From: Sulfitobacter sp. S190
GTDB taxonomy: Bacteria > Pseudomonadota > Alphaproteobacteria > Rhodobacterales > Rhodobacteraceae
Direction of reading: 5' to 3'
Assembly: GCF_025141935.1 (NCBI RefSeq)
Contig: NZ_CP081120.1
Location: 3,403,501 to 3,467,500 of the forward strand
DNA: 64,000 bases
Part shown: piece after piece, positions 34,637 through 44,137 of the stretch
How positions within the stretch are numbered: the first letter of the stretch is position 1
How the letters are laid out: every line of letters begins with the position of its first letter
Notes under the pieces: generated by a model
The model's database searches: none
What the model was told of the DNA's origin: nothing
Seen by the model: the letters and a program-made list of their open reading frames with translations, nothing else
Made by a program: the position numbers and the translations under genes

Positions 34637-35482
34637 ATGAGTGCGGACACCAACAAGGCGCCGGTCATTATCAGGCGCAAGAAAGTGGTGGCCGGTGGCG
34701 GTCACCACGGCGGCGCGTGGAAAGTGGCCTATGCGGATTTCGTGACCGCGATGATGGCGTTTTTCATGCTGATGTGGCTGCTGAGTGCGACGACCGAGAA
34801 GCAAAAGCGCGGCATTGCGGATTATTTCTCTCCGACGATACCGATCAGCCGTGTGTCGGGCGGGGGCAACGGCGCCTTTGGCGGCGACAGCATTTTTTCG
34901 GAAGAAACGCTGCCGCGCAACGGGACCGGGGCCTCCGCGACGCGCGCCGCCGCCGAGAACAAGGCCCGCGGCAGCACCGGCAGCGACCCCTCCGCCGAAG
35001 AGCGCGCCGCACAGGACGAAGCGTTTACCGATCTCGAGGCAAAGCTGCAGGGGCGCGGGGGGGAATCGCTTGTGATGGAAAACGCCATGAAGCACATCAC
35101 CACCCGCATCACCGACGAGGGTCTGGTGGTGGAGGTGTTTTCGCTGGAGAATGCCCCGTTGTTCGAGCCGGGCACGGATGTCGCAACACCGATCCTGCGC
35201 GATCTTGCCGCGATCATTTCGGACATGTCCAAGACGGTGACAAACCAGATTGCGGTCGGCGGTCACGTGCGCGCGGCGCCGCTGGTGCTGGCGGAAAACC
35301 CGGTCTGGGATCTGTCGCACGCGCGGGCGAGCCGGATGCGCAAACTGCTGGAAGGTGGCGGTATCGCCGAAGCGCGGATGGACAGGGTGACGGGACACGC
35401 CGACCGCGAAACGCTCACCCGTGATCCGATGTCGGTCCGCAACGACCGGATCGAAGTTGTTCTGCTGCGAGACGGCAGCTGA
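34637..35482 (+). CDS. motB: Flagellar motor stator protein MotB
   Basis: A 281-residue stator subunit. After a basic N-terminus one membrane helix, KVAYADFVTAMMAFFMLMWLL, carries the proton-binding Asp34. A plug and linker rich in Gly, Ala and Ser follow, then an OmpA-like peptidoglycan-binding domain (about 145-281) with VGGHVRAAP, SHARASRMRKLL and RNDRIEVVLL. It couples proton flow to torque with MotA, encoded about 11 kb away rather than next to it. ATG 34637 is preceded by AAAGGGTGATG. Confidence 0.9.
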   Translation: MSADTNKAPVIIRRKKVVAGGGHHGGAWKVAYADFVTAMMAFFMLMWLLSATTEKQKRGIADYFSPTIPISRVSGGGNGAFGGDSIFSEETLPRNGTGASATRAAAENKARGSTGSDPSAEERAAQDEAFTDLEAKLQGRGGESLVMENAMKHITTRITDEGLVVEVFSLENAPLFEPGTDVATPILRDLAAIISDMSKTVTNQIAVGGHVRAAPLVLAENPVWDLSHARASRMRKLLEGGGIAEARMDRVTGHADRETLTRDPMSVRNDRIEVVLLRDGS

Positions 35483-35512
35483 CGGGCAACCGAATAGACA
35501 GAATTTTAGATG

Positions 35513-35527
35513 TTAGCACCTCCTTAA
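35513..35527 (+). promoter_or_regulatory. CtrA box upstream of flgE
   Basis: TTAG-CACCTCC-TTAA differs from the CtrA consensus TTAA-N7-TTAA at one base, with exact spacing. It is 60 bases upstream of the flgE start, the first gene of the flgE-flgK-flgL-flgI block. CtrA controls flagellar genes in Rhodobacterales. Confidence 0.55.
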
Positions 35528-35587
35528 AGGCGGGGCGCTATTGCAGAAGCCAAGCAGACGGAACCGGAACAGCAGAAAGGTGTGTTC

Positions 35588-36889
35588 ATGACCATTTCTT
35601 CATCGCTCAACGCAGGTGTGGCGGGGTTGCAGTCGAATGCGACACGGCTGGCGTCGATCTCTGACAATATCGCGAATTCGTCGACCTACGGCTATCGCCG
35701 GGTCCAGACCGATTTCCAGTCGATGGTCATCTCCAGCAGCGGCGGGTCCTATTCCGCAGGGGGCGTGCGGGCCACCACACAGCGCCTGATCGACGAAAGC
35801 GGGCCTTTGGTGAGCACCAACAACCCGACCGATCTTGCCGTGCGCGGGCGCGGCATGCTGCCTGTTTCGCGGTTGAGTGATGTGCAGGCGTCAAACGGGG
35901 ATCCGCAGATGCTGCTTACCACCACGGGGTCGTTCCGGACGGACGCCGAAGGGTTTCTGACGACCCAATCCGGTCTGGCGCTGATGGGTTGGCCCGCGCA
36001 GCCCGATGGAACGATTCCGACATTCTCGCGCGATACATCCGATGGTCTGGAACCGATCCAGATCAACGTGAACCAGTTCACCGGCGAGCCGACGACCCGC
36101 ATCAAGCTGGGCGTGAACCTGCCCGCGACGGCAACCGTTGCCGGTGCTGACGGCACGTCGGAACAGCTGGCCGTGGAGTATTACGGAAATCTGGGCACGT
36201 CCGACAACGTGAATGTCACATTCACGCCGACCGTTCCGGCGACCGGTGCGTCGAATGAATGGACGATGACCCTGACCGATTCGATTGATCCGACTGTGAC
36301 GATTGGTGAGTACACGCTGACCTTTGACGACAGTCGCGCCGCCGGTGGCACGCTTGCCGGTGTCACGACCGTTTCGGGGGGGCCGTATGATCCGGCGACG
36401 GGCCGCTTGATCGTTCAGGTGGACGGCGGTCCGATCGAAATCAACATCGGCGTGGTCGGTCAAAGCGATGCACTAACGCAGCTGTCCGATACGTTTGCGC
36501 CGGTTTCGATCACCAAGGACGGATCGCCCGTGGGCAACATGACGAGCGTTGAAGTGGACGCAAATGGCTTTGTGCATGCCACGTTCGACACCGGAATCAG
36601 CAGAACGATCTATCAGGTGCCCCTCGTCGATCTGCCGAACCCCAACGGCATGATCGCGCTCGACAGTCAGACCTATCAGCCGTCGGTCGACAGCGGTTCG
36701 TTCTTCTTGTGGGACGCGAGCAGCGGGCCAACCGGTGACATCGTCGCCTTTGCCAGAGAAGAATCGGCCACCGATGTGGCGGGCGAATTGACCAACATGA
36801 TCCAGACGCAGCGGGCCTATTCGTCAAACGCCAAGGTCATCCAGACCGTGGATGAGATGCTGCAGGAAACGACGAATATCAAACGCTAA
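35588..36889 (+). CDS. flgE: Flagellar hook protein FlgE
   Basis: A 433-residue axial protein that polymerises into the hook. The N-terminal coiled-coil and rod signature SSLNAGVAGLQSNATRLASISDNIANSSTYGYRR and the C-terminal ELTNMIQTQRAYSSNAKVIQTVDEML are the standard ends, with a Thr/Gly-rich beta domain between. ATG 35588 is chosen with AAAGG upstream; a GTG six bases earlier is possible. First gene of a block with flgK, flgL and flgI; a CtrA box precedes it. Confidence 0.94.
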   Translation: MTISSSLNAGVAGLQSNATRLASISDNIANSSTYGYRRVQTDFQSMVISSSGGSYSAGGVRATTQRLIDESGPLVSTNNPTDLAVRGRGMLPVSRLSDVQASNGDPQMLLTTTGSFRTDAEGFLTTQSGLALMGWPAQPDGTIPTFSRDTSDGLEPIQINVNQFTGEPTTRIKLGVNLPATATVAGADGTSEQLAVEYYGNLGTSDNVNVTFTPTVPATGASNEWTMTLTDSIDPTVTIGEYTLTFDDSRAAGGTLAGVTTVSGGPYDPATGRLIVQVDGGPIEINIGVVGQSDALTQLSDTFAPVSITKDGSPVGNMTSVEVDANGFVHATFDTGISRTIYQVPLVDLPNPNGMIALDSQTYQPSVDSGSFFLWDASSGPTGDIVAFAREESATDVAGELTNMIQTQRAYSSNAKVIQTVDEMLQETTNIKR

Positions 36890-36895
36890 CCAATC

Positions 36896-36917
36896 GGCGG
36901 GGTAGCGCTCCGCCTTT
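36896..36917 (+). terminator. Hairpin between flgE and flgK
   Basis: GGCGGGG pairs with CTCCGCC (one wobble) around TAGCG and is followed by TTT. It sits in the 46-base gap after flgE. It may end part of the transcripts or protect the flgE end, giving more hook protein than hook-associated proteins. Confidence 0.45.
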
Positions 36918-36935
36918 CGAAGAGATGAGGTAGAT

Positions 36936-38375
36936 ATGTCGATCACAGGTGCCCTGAATTCAGCGATGAGCGGTCTGCGAGCGGCGGCGCGCGGGTCGGA
37001 ACTGACCTCATCCAATATCGCGAATGCGCTTACTCCGGGGTTTGGCCGCCGCAGCCTTGAGCTCTCGACGCTTGCAATCGGCAGCGGGGGCGTGCGCATC
37101 GACGCCGTCAATCGCCATAGCGACGCGGGATTGATCAGTGACCGCCGCCTTGCCGATGCGAGCTCCGCTCACGCGCAAACGACTTCCGACTTTTTTGCGC
37201 GGCTGTCTAATTCAATCGGCACGCCCGATACCGCCGGTTCGCTGAGCGCGCGGTTGACTGCGGTCGAGACCAGCCTGATGAGCGCGGCCAGTCGGCCGGA
37301 TGCCCCAGAGCGGCTGGAGCAGGTCGTCGGCGACGCGCGGGCGCTTGCACAGAGTTTTGGCACCGTGTCGGAGCAGATACAGGACAGCAGAACGCAGGCC
37401 GACCGCGACATTGCACGCGATATCGACACCCTCAATACCGCGCTGCAACAGGTCAAGGAACTGAACACGCAAATCCGTACACGTGGTTTCAAAGGCGGCA
37501 GTGCGGCGGCGCTTATCGACGAACGTCAGCGCGTTGTGGACCAGATTGGCGAACTGGTTTCCGTGCGCACCGTGCCGCGTGACAATGGCCAGATCGCGAT
37601 ATATTCGGAAGGTGGCGCAGTCCTGCTCGACGGATCGGCGGCGCGTATTGAGTTTGCCGGTGCCAATGTGGTCACACCCTATCAGACACTGGCGGACGGC
37701 ACCCTGTCCGGAATCAGCATCAACGGATTCGACGTAAAGACCGGCGCGCTTGGCGGGGGTCGGATCGGCGCGAATTTTGCCGTACGCGATGAACATGGCG
37801 TGGCGGCTCAGGCCGAGTTGGATGCCATGGCCCGCGATCTGATGACCCGGTTTGAAAATCCCGCACTCGATCCGACGACTGCACCGGGCGATCCGGGCCT
37901 GTTTACAGACGAAGGCGCCGCATTCGATCCCGCCAAGGAGGTGGGGCTGGCCAGCCGGTTGGCCCTGAACGCCGCGATTGATCCGCAGGCGGGCGGAATT
38001 GTCACGCGCGTGCGCGACGGTCTGGGCGCCGCAACACCCGGTCCGGTCGGAGACGCCACGCTTCTCAACGCCTTCTCTGCGGCGCTATCCGCGCGGGACG
38101 CCCCCGCATCCGGGAGTTTCGCCGGCGCCTCACTGTCGGCGTTCGATCTATTATCCAACATTGGCGGTGCGCTATCGCAACAGGCCGCGCGCGCCGACGC
38201 AACCCTGAGTTTCGAGGTCGCGCGGCAGAGCGAACTTGCACAGCTCGAACTTGCCCAAGGCGTCGATACAGACACCGAGCTGGGCAATCTGCTCGTGCTT
38301 GAACAGGCCTATGCGGCGAACGCCCGAGTGATCCAGGCCGCTGACGACATGCTAGACACATTGATGAGGTTGTAA
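36936..38375 (+). CDS. flgK: Flagellar hook-associated protein 1 FlgK
   Basis: A 479-residue junction protein between hook and filament. The start MSITGALNSAMSGLRAAARGSELTSSNIANALTPGFGRRSLEL and the end NLLVLEQAYAANARVIQAADDMLDTLM are the helical ends shared with hook proteins. The central part is Ala-rich with the conserved LNTQIRTRG region. GATGAGG precedes the ATG. It follows flgE by 46 bases and ends 2 bases before flgL. Confidence 0.93.
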   Translation: MSITGALNSAMSGLRAAARGSELTSSNIANALTPGFGRRSLELSTLAIGSGGVRIDAVNRHSDAGLISDRRLADASSAHAQTTSDFFARLSNSIGTPDTAGSLSARLTAVETSLMSAASRPDAPERLEQVVGDARALAQSFGTVSEQIQDSRTQADRDIARDIDTLNTALQQVKELNTQIRTRGFKGGSAAALIDERQRVVDQIGELVSVRTVPRDNGQIAIYSEGGAVLLDGSAARIEFAGANVVTPYQTLADGTLSGISINGFDVKTGALGGGRIGANFAVRDEHGVAAQAELDAMARDLMTRFENPALDPTTAPGDPGLFTDEGAAFDPAKEVGLASRLALNAAIDPQAGGIVTRVRDGLGAATPGPVGDATLLNAFSAALSARDAPASGSFAGASLSAFDLLSNIGGALSQQAARADATLSFEVARQSELAQLELAQGVDTDTELGNLLVLEQAYAANARVIQAADDMLDTLMRL

Positions 38376-38377
38376 TC

Positions 38378-39382
38378 ATGAATTTCGGATCGATCGGCGA
38401 TCTCGCCACGCTACAGTCTCGACAGCGTCAGAATGTGGGGATCAAACAGGATATTTCGCGCCTGACACAGGAGCTCAGTACCGGCCTCAAGGCGGACAGG
38501 CTGCAGGCGACAAAGGGCAATCTGGCGATCCTTGCCGGGCTGGAAAATGATCTGGCGCGCCTGTCCGGTTTTGAAACCGCCGCGATCGAGGCAAGTGGGT
38601 TTGCGCAGGCACAACAGGATGCGCTGGACCGGTTCCAGGACATCGGTCGCAATCTTTCGGAAACGTTGGTCCTCACGAAGGGATCCGGGTTTGCCGAAGC
38701 GACCACCCGGATCGCGGACGAGGCGGCACTCGCGCTCACTGCGGGCGTCAGCGCGTTGAACAGCCAGTTTGCGGGCCGGTCGCTTTTTAGCGGGGCCGCC
38801 ACGGATGCCACGGCGCTGCCTTCCATCGACGACCTTCTGGCCGGGGTGCGCACCGCCGTCGGGGGGCACACCACGGCCGCCGACGTGATCGCTGCGGTCG
38901 ACCTGTGGCTTGCGGATCCGGCAGGTTTTGACGCAGCGGTATACGGTGGGTCAGATACGCGGCTTGCCCCTATGGAAATTTCGGCAACGCAGAAAGTTTC
39001 CTTTGACCAGACAGCGACCGATCCTGCTCTGAAGAACATCCTCGGGCAAATGGCTTTGGGTGCCCTTCTGCAAGATCCGGCCATGACGTTGAGCGAGGCG
39101 GAAAAGATCACATTGCGCGACACGCTGACCGGCGGCTTGCTGCAATCAAACGATACGCTGACGAACGACCGGGCCCGCCTCGGCTTCATTCAATCGACAA
39201 TCGAAACCGTGCAAGTGGAACAGATATCCCAACGCATCGCATTGGACATCACGCGCAGTGACATCGTATCGGCCGACCCATACCAAACCGCGACCGATCT
39301 GGAAGCCGCACAATTTCAACTCGAGAGCCTGTATGCGGTGACGGCAAAGATGTCGCGTTTGAGCCTGGTGAACTTCATATGA
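38378..39382 (+). CDS. flgL: Flagellar hook-associated protein 3 FlgL
   Basis: A 334-residue flagellin-like junction protein. The N-terminus MNFGSIGDLATLQSRQRQNVGIKQDISRLTQELSTG and C-terminus DLEAAQFQLESLYAVTAKMSRLSLVNF form the paired coiled coil. GRSLFSGA in the middle is typical of FlgL. The stop overlaps flgI in ATGA. Confidence 0.9.
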   Translation: MNFGSIGDLATLQSRQRQNVGIKQDISRLTQELSTGLKADRLQATKGNLAILAGLENDLARLSGFETAAIEASGFAQAQQDALDRFQDIGRNLSETLVLTKGSGFAEATTRIADEAALALTAGVSALNSQFAGRSLFSGAATDATALPSIDDLLAGVRTAVGGHTTAADVIAAVDLWLADPAGFDAAVYGGSDTRLAPMEISATQKVSFDQTATDPALKNILGQMALGALLQDPAMTLSEAEKITLRDTLTGGLLQSNDTLTNDRARLGFIQSTIETVQVEQISQRIALDITRSDIVSADPYQTATDLEAAQFQLESLYAVTAKMSRLSLVNFI

Positions 39383-40491
39383 AAAAATTTGTAGCTCTTG
39401 TCGCGCTTTGTATCGTCAGTCTTGTGCTCATGCCGCCCGCAAGTGCGGGGCCGGTGCGTATCAAGGATCTCGTCAACTTTGATGGTGTACGCGGCAACGA
39501 TCTGGTGGGGTACGGTCTCGTCGTGGGGCTGGATGGCAGCGGCGACGGTCTACGCAATGCACCCTTTACCGAAGATATCATGACCAACATTCTCGAGCGG
39601 CTTGGCGTGAATGTTACGGGAGAACAATTTCGCCCGAAAAATGTCGCGGCCGTCCTCGTCACGGCAACACTTCCTCCTTTTGCCCGGGCAGGCAGTCAGA
39701 TCGATGTGACGGTTTCGGCCATCGGAGATGCAAAGAGCCTGTTGGGCGGCACGCTTATCATGACGCCAATGAATGCGGCGGACGGCGAAATCTATGCTGT
39801 GTCTCAAGGGACCATCATCGCGGGCGGTGCGACCGCCGAAGGGGATGGCGCGGCGGTGACCCAAGGGGTTCCAACATCCGGAACCATCCCGTCAGGTGCC
39901 CGTGTAGAGCGTGAAATCGCTTTCCAACTGTCGTCTCTCAGCGATCTTCGTCTGGCCCTTCGTGAGGCGGATTTCACCACGGCCACCCGCATCGAGCAGG
40001 CCATCAACCGCACGTTCGGTCGCAATGTTGCAGTGATGCTGGACAGTGGGACGGTTCTTCTGGATGTGCCGGCAACACGCATGCGATCTGTGGCACACGC
40101 GCTTGGCAGGATCGAAAACATCGAGGTGCAGCCTGAACGCAAAGCGCGGGTGGTCGTAGACCAGAGATCAGGAACAATCGTTATGGGCGAGGATGTACGC
40201 ATTTCCCGCGTCGCGGTATCCCAGGGCAATCTGACCCTGCGCGTTCAGGAAGCTCCGCAAGTGGTTCAGCCAAATCCGTTTGCAGAAGGCCAAACCGTCG
40301 TGGTGCCGCGCACACAGGCAGAGATAGAAGAAGAACCCGGCACCGGATTGGCGACGATACCGGATGGCACATCGCTTTCGGAGGTGATTTCAGGTCTGAA
40401 TGCGCTCGGGGTTTCTCCCCGCGACATGATCGATATCCTCAAGAGCATCAAAGCTGCGGGCGCGCTGCACGCGGAGTTCGTCGTGAGATAA
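39379..40491 (+). CDS. flgI: Flagellar P-ring protein FlgI
   Basis: A 370-residue periplasmic ring protein. A signal peptide (KKFVALVALCIVSLVLMPPASA) precedes the conserved mature start RIKDLVNFDGVRGNDLVGYGLVVGLDGSGD. RPKNVAAVLVTATLPPFARAGSQIDVTVSAIGDAKSL-type sequence and the end DMIDILKSIKAAGALHAEFVV confirm the family. It is convergent with fliP, with a large inverted repeat between. Confidence 0.95.
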   Translation: MKKFVALVALCIVSLVLMPPASAGPVRIKDLVNFDGVRGNDLVGYGLVVGLDGSGDGLRNAPFTEDIMTNILERLGVNVTGEQFRPKNVAAVLVTATLPPFARAGSQIDVTVSAIGDAKSLLGGTLIMTPMNAADGEIYAVSQGTIIAGGATAEGDGAAVTQGVPTSGTIPSGARVEREIAFQLSSLSDLRLALREADFTTATRIEQAINRTFGRNVAVMLDSGTVLLDVPATRMRSVAHALGRIENIEVQPERKARVVVDQRSGTIVMGEDVRISRVAVSQGNLTLRVQEAPQVVQPNPFAEGQTVVVPRTQAEIEEEPGTGLATIPDGTSLSEVISGLNALGVSPRDMIDILKSIKAAGALHAEFVVR

Positions 40492-40494
40492 ACT

Positions 40495-40537
40495 GACTGC
40501 CTTTGATCCGTGACATGTTCACCGATCAAAGGCAGTC
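40495..40537. terminator. 14-bp inverted repeat between convergent flgI and fliP
   Basis: GACTGCCTTTGATC (40495-40508) and GATCAAAGGCAGTC (40524-40537) are perfect complements around a 15-base loop, starting 4 bases after the flgI stop. Neither side has a T-run. The 215 bases from here to the end of fliP hold no gene I can support: a 69-codon frame at 40553 lacks a ribosome site and any recognisable similarity. Confidence 0.55.
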
Positions 40538-40752
40538 GATGGTGATCTACGGTTGCAGGCACAACTCCAACCCAAGTCTGCGGTTCACCACTCTTGCTTC
40601 TTGAACCTATGTGAAATCCTGCCGGGGCTACCCCCGAGCGTAGCTGCCGAAGCTCCTTCAGTCGTCGATGATAACAAGGAGGTTTGGGCACGTTACCGGG
40701 ACGAGCACGTCGACAAAATGCCTACTGTCTTTGCCCGCTTACTTACGACGCA

Positions 40753-41487
40753 TCAAAAGTAGCTGCGCACGAGACTTCCGGCGATGAGCGACCAGCCATC
40801 TGCCACGACAAAAAACGCCAGCTTGAACGGAAGCGATACAACCGCGGGAGGCACCATCATCATGCCCATGGACATTAGGATCGCCGCAACGACCAGATCT
40901 ATGATCAAAAACGGCAGGTAGATGAGAAATCCGATTTGAAAAGCGCGGCTGATTTCGGACAACATGAAGCTGGGCACGAGAACCGACAACGGTGCGTCCT
41001 CCGTTGGCTCGACCCCTGCGGTTTGCGGCCGCAATTCGGCGAGTGCAACAAATGTATCTGCATCCAGTCGTGCGGCCATGAAGCTGCGGAAGGGTTCCAG
41101 CGTCAGCGAAAAAGCGGTCTCTACATCGATTTCTTCGTTCGTCAGCGGCTCTATTCCGTTGGTCCAGGCAGCTGTAAAGACCGGTTCCATGATGAAATAG
41201 GTCAGGAAAAGCGCCAGACTGACCAAAAGCATGTTGGGTGGTGATTGCTGCAAGCCGATCGCCTGCCGCAGGATGGAAAAAATAGTGATGAGAAACGGAA
41301 AACAGGTGATCATCACCGCGATACCCGGCGCCAAGCTTAGCACCGTAATAAGCGCAAAAAGCTGGATCGTGCGCGCAGAGATCGAGCCATCATCGCCTAG
41401 GGAAAACGGCAGGTCCTGCGCCATGGCGAACTGCGGCAATGACGCGAAAACAATGGCAAGGACGAGCCCCGTGCGAAGCTGCGCCAT
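40753..41487 (-). CDS. fliP: Flagellar export protein FliP
   Basis: A 244-residue core protein of the flagellar type III export gate. It has a signal peptide (LVLAIVFASLPQFAMA) and four membrane segments. The family motifs SLAPGIAVMITCFPFLITIFSILRQAIGLQQSPPNMLLV and, at the end, LPFKLAFFVVADGWSLIAGSLVRSY are clear. ATG 41487 overlaps the fliN stop by one base (TGATG). Last gene of the fliF block. Confidence 0.95.
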   Translation of the reverse strand: MAQLRTGLVLAIVFASLPQFAMAQDLPFSLGDDGSISARTIQLFALITVLSLAPGIAVMITCFPFLITIFSILRQAIGLQQSPPNMLLVSLALFLTYFIMEPVFTAAWTNGIEPLTNEEIDVETAFSLTLEPFRSFMAARLDADTFVALAELRPQTAGVEPTEDAPLSVLVPSFMLSEISRAFQIGFLIYLPFLIIDLVVAAILMSMGMMMVPPAVVSLPFKLAFFVVADGWSLIAGSLVRSYF

Positions 41488-41771
41488 CAGATACCGTGCT
41501 GCAGATCAATGACTTCGGTCAAACGCACGACAAGCTGGCCCGTCTCGCTTCCCTCTTTCTCTTCAAGCTCGCCGCGTGCGATCAGCTTTTCGCCCACGTA
41601 AAGATCAACCGGATCATCAACCCGTCGATCCAGAGTCAAAACGGCGTTTTCACCCAGCATCACAAGATCGCGCACCAACGGCCGGGCGCGACCGACACAG
41701 ACCGTGATTTCGATCGGCACACTTGTGAAGGGGTTGGATTTATCGGTCGCGAGCGGAGTGGCATCAGTCAT
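41487..41771 (-). CDS. fliN: Flagellar motor switch protein FliN
   Basis: A 94-residue SpoA-domain protein of the C-ring. VPIEITVCVGRARPLVRDLVMLGENAVLTLDRRVDDPVDLYVGEKLIARGEL is the whole SpoA fold, followed by RLTEVI. It is short, with almost no N-terminal extension. It overlaps the FliH-like gene by 8 bases and fliP by 1. FliG and FliM, its usual partners, are not in the window. Confidence 0.92.
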   Translation of the reverse strand: MTDATPLATDKSNPFTSVPIEITVCVGRARPLVRDLVMLGENAVLTLDRRVDDPVDLYVGEKLIARGELEEKEGSETGQLVVRLTEVIDLQHGI

Positions 41772-42369
41772 TGCTGGCCTCCTTTTGGCTATGGAATGCG
41801 TAGGCTTTGAGACCGTCGGCGATGCTTTGCGTAATTTCGTCGGTGTTTATTTCGGTCTCGATCGTGCCGAGCTGCACAAAAACCTGTCCTTCGCCGAGGG
41901 TATCGTCAGCCGTCACCGTAATTGGCAAAGCCGTATCGACGGTTTCGGCCAGCGCGTTCATCATATCGAGATTCAAGGGATGTGTGGTCAGGACGAATTT
42001 ACCTTCGATCTGTTGCTGCGCGAGGTCGTCCAGCCGGGCGCGCAAATGACCGCTGAGCGCTGCATCGGCAGATCGGGGTATGATCTGATCCGCAATTTCG
42101 TTGAATAGCGGGACGAGACCGCGCTGCAGCTTTGCCACCGCTTCGTGGTAGGTGAAATTGAGATCCGCGAGATTCTGGGCGAAGTCCGACTGGATGTGGT
42201 TTTGCCCGCTCTCCGCGGCAACGGTCGCATCGGACCAGCCCGCCTGATAGCCTTCTTCAAAAGAATCGAGACGCGCCTGCTCAAGTTTGCTTGTCGTGAT
42301 CGGGACCGCTTCTGCGCTCGCTTCGATCAACTCGCCGAAGTCGCGGTACCGCAGTGCGATGGAAGTCAT
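41764..42369 (-). CDS. FliH-like flagellar export ATPase regulator
   Basis: A 201-residue protein placed between fliF and fliN. The N-terminal half has EQARLDSFEEGYQAGWSDA followed by a helical stretch, as in FliH, and the C-terminal half ends with a VFVQLGTIETEINTDEITQSIADGLKA region like the V-type ATPase peripheral-stalk domain. Sequence identity to classic FliH is evidently low, so the name rests on layout and position. FliH regulates the ATPase FliI, encoded at 58.6 kb. Confidence 0.75.
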   Translation of the reverse strand: MTSIALRYRDFGELIEASAEAVPITTSKLEQARLDSFEEGYQAGWSDATVAAESGQNHIQSDFAQNLADLNFTYHEAVAKLQRGLVPLFNEIADQIIPRSADAALSGHLRARLDDLAQQQIEGKFVLTTHPLNLDMMNALAETVDTALPITVTADDTLGEGQVFVQLGTIETEINTDEITQSIADGLKAYAFHSQKEASND

Positions 42370-44039
42370 GCTTTTTCCTCTCGATCTTCAAGCCAACCCC
42401 GCAGGATTTCGACCGTTTCATCCTGTCGCTCACCAATCATGTTGCGCAGCCGCTCGACAGGATCTTCGCCGCGCAGGGTCATATCCTCGCCGGGCGGCAG
42501 CAGATCAAAGCTGGATTCGTCCATGCCAGCATTGGTCTCCTGCGGGATAGCGACCGGAAGGTTTTCGCCGCCAGGCCCCCCGATCAGAGCGTCGGACGAC
42601 GCGGTGTCCGCCAACGCTGTGGTACTCTCATTTTCGGTGTCACGCGGGGCAGCCAAAGCGGGCACAGGCGCGCTGTTCTTGGTGAGAATCGGGCGGATGA
42701 CGAACAGCCCGAGAACCAGCGCGACAACACCGAGCACCGCCATCTGGATCAGAGACAGCAAGTCGACCTCGAACTGGTCCAGAACAGAAGTGCCGGCGGC
42801 GGTGCCGGACGGGGCAACGCTTTGCAATGCCATCGACTTGAGTGTGATGACATCGCCCCGGTCCGCGTCGAACCCGACAGCGGACGACACCAATTCGCGC
42901 AAGGCCTCCATCTCTGCCTCGGGGCGGGGAGACGCGACAGTTTCACCGGCATCGTTGACCACTGCCTGTTCGTTCACCAGCACAGCGACTGACAGCCTTT
43001 TGATCGCACCCGGTGCGCGCACGATTTCCCGTTCTGTTTCAGAGACTTCATAGTTCACGCGCTCGCGCGTTTCGCTATTTTGCGAGGTGGAGTTGCCATT
43101 GCCTGCTGCGCCTTCCTGATCGGGCAGATTGCTGGCCACCGTCACATCGCCGCCGGTTGAACCTTCGGCGACATTCGTGCTCTCCTGCGTATCGGTACTG
43201 ATCGCCACGCGCCCTGCGGGATCGAAGGTTTTTTCACGGATCGCCTCGCTTTCCGTGACCGTATCGACCGCCACTTCGACGATGGCATTGCCAAACCCGA
43301 CGCGTGCCTCGAGCAGACGCTGGACCCGATCCCGCAGCACCTGCGCCTTGTCATCGCCCCCTACCGTCGGGGCCACGTCTTCCGTCGTGCCGATCAAGGC
43401 CCCGTTGGCATCGATGACCGCGACATCATCAGGTTGCAGCCCCGCCACGGCGGAGGCCACGAGATAGCGCACTGCCTTGGCCTGCGCTTGCGAAATTCCG
43501 GCACCGTTCGGCGTAAGGGAAACCGATGCTTTGGGCGTCACACCGCGCTGGAAAGGGTTGGCGCCCGTGCTGGCGATATGGACCCGCGCCAAGGCAATCG
43601 CCGGATTGGCGACAATGGTGCGCGCCAGTTCCCCCTCCTTCGCCCGCCAGTATGCAGCATCGAACATCTGCGATGTCGTGCCGAAGCCGGTAAGCTGATC
43701 CAAAAGCTCGTATCCGCGGTTCCCGTTTGCGGGCAACCCTTCGCTCGCGAGGGTCAGGCGCAGTTGGTCCCGTTCCTTCGAATCGACAAAAATCGAGCCA
43801 CCGCGTACTTCGAAAGCCACGCCCCGCTGTTCGAGCGAACGCACGACATCCCCCGCAGCACTGCTTTCCAGCCCTGCGTAAAGAAGCGTCATGCTGGGCG
43901 CGTTTGTCAGGCGGGTCATGCCGAGAATCGCGAAAAAGACCGCCAGCGTCGCGCCCAAAACAATCATTTGCCGCTTGAAGCCAAGCCTCTTCCAGACATC
44001 CAGGTATTGCTGCACAAGTGCCTCCGTCCTGCCGCGCAT
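42366..44039 (-). CDS. fliF: Flagellar MS-ring protein FliF
   Basis: A 557-residue inner-membrane ring protein. It has a first membrane helix (MIVLGATLAVFFAILGMTRL), ring-building motifs (LYAGLESSAAGDVVRSLEQRGVAFEVRGGSIFV, and the repeat with ALARVHIASTGANPFQRG), a second helix (LLSLIQMAVLGVVALVLGLFVI) and a cytoplasmic tail ending RLRNMIGERQDETVEILRGWL, the FliG-binding end. It is first in the minus-strand block and divergent from fliL, with a CtrA box between. Confidence 0.95.
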   Translation of the reverse strand: MRGRTEALVQQYLDVWKRLGFKRQMIVLGATLAVFFAILGMTRLTNAPSMTLLYAGLESSAAGDVVRSLEQRGVAFEVRGGSIFVDSKERDQLRLTLASEGLPANGNRGYELLDQLTGFGTTSQMFDAAYWRAKEGELARTIVANPAIALARVHIASTGANPFQRGVTPKASVSLTPNGAGISQAQAKAVRYLVASAVAGLQPDDVAVIDANGALIGTTEDVAPTVGGDDKAQVLRDRVQRLLEARVGFGNAIVEVAVDTVTESEAIREKTFDPAGRVAISTDTQESTNVAEGSTGGDVTVASNLPDQEGAAGNGNSTSQNSETRERVNYEVSETEREIVRAPGAIKRLSVAVLVNEQAVVNDAGETVASPRPEAEMEALRELVSSAVGFDADRGDVITLKSMALQSVAPSGTAAGTSVLDQFEVDLLSLIQMAVLGVVALVLGLFVIRPILTKNSAPVPALAAPRDTENESTTALADTASSDALIGGPGGENLPVAIPQETNAGMDESSFDLLPPGEDMTLRGEDPVERLRNMIGERQDETVEILRGWLEDREEKA

Positions 44040-44076
44040 TCTGCACGACCTCGGACACAGAAATGACCGAACTGCC

Positions 44077-44091
44077 TTAACAATCGGTTAG
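44077..44091. promoter_or_regulatory. CtrA box between fliF and fliL
   Basis: TTAA-CAATCGG-TTAG has one mismatch from TTAA-N7-TTAA. It is 37 bases from the fliF start and 46 from the fliL start, in a 98-base divergent promoter region, so it could act on both. Confidence 0.55.
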
Positions 44092-44137
44092 TGCAATTGG
44101 GCCTATACGTCATTTCATCAACAAGGATGGAACCGAC

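Noticed and set aside
40553..40762. A 69-codon frame after the flgI hairpin
   Set aside because: It uses a non-ATG start without a ribosome site, overlaps the end of fliP and matches no family I know.
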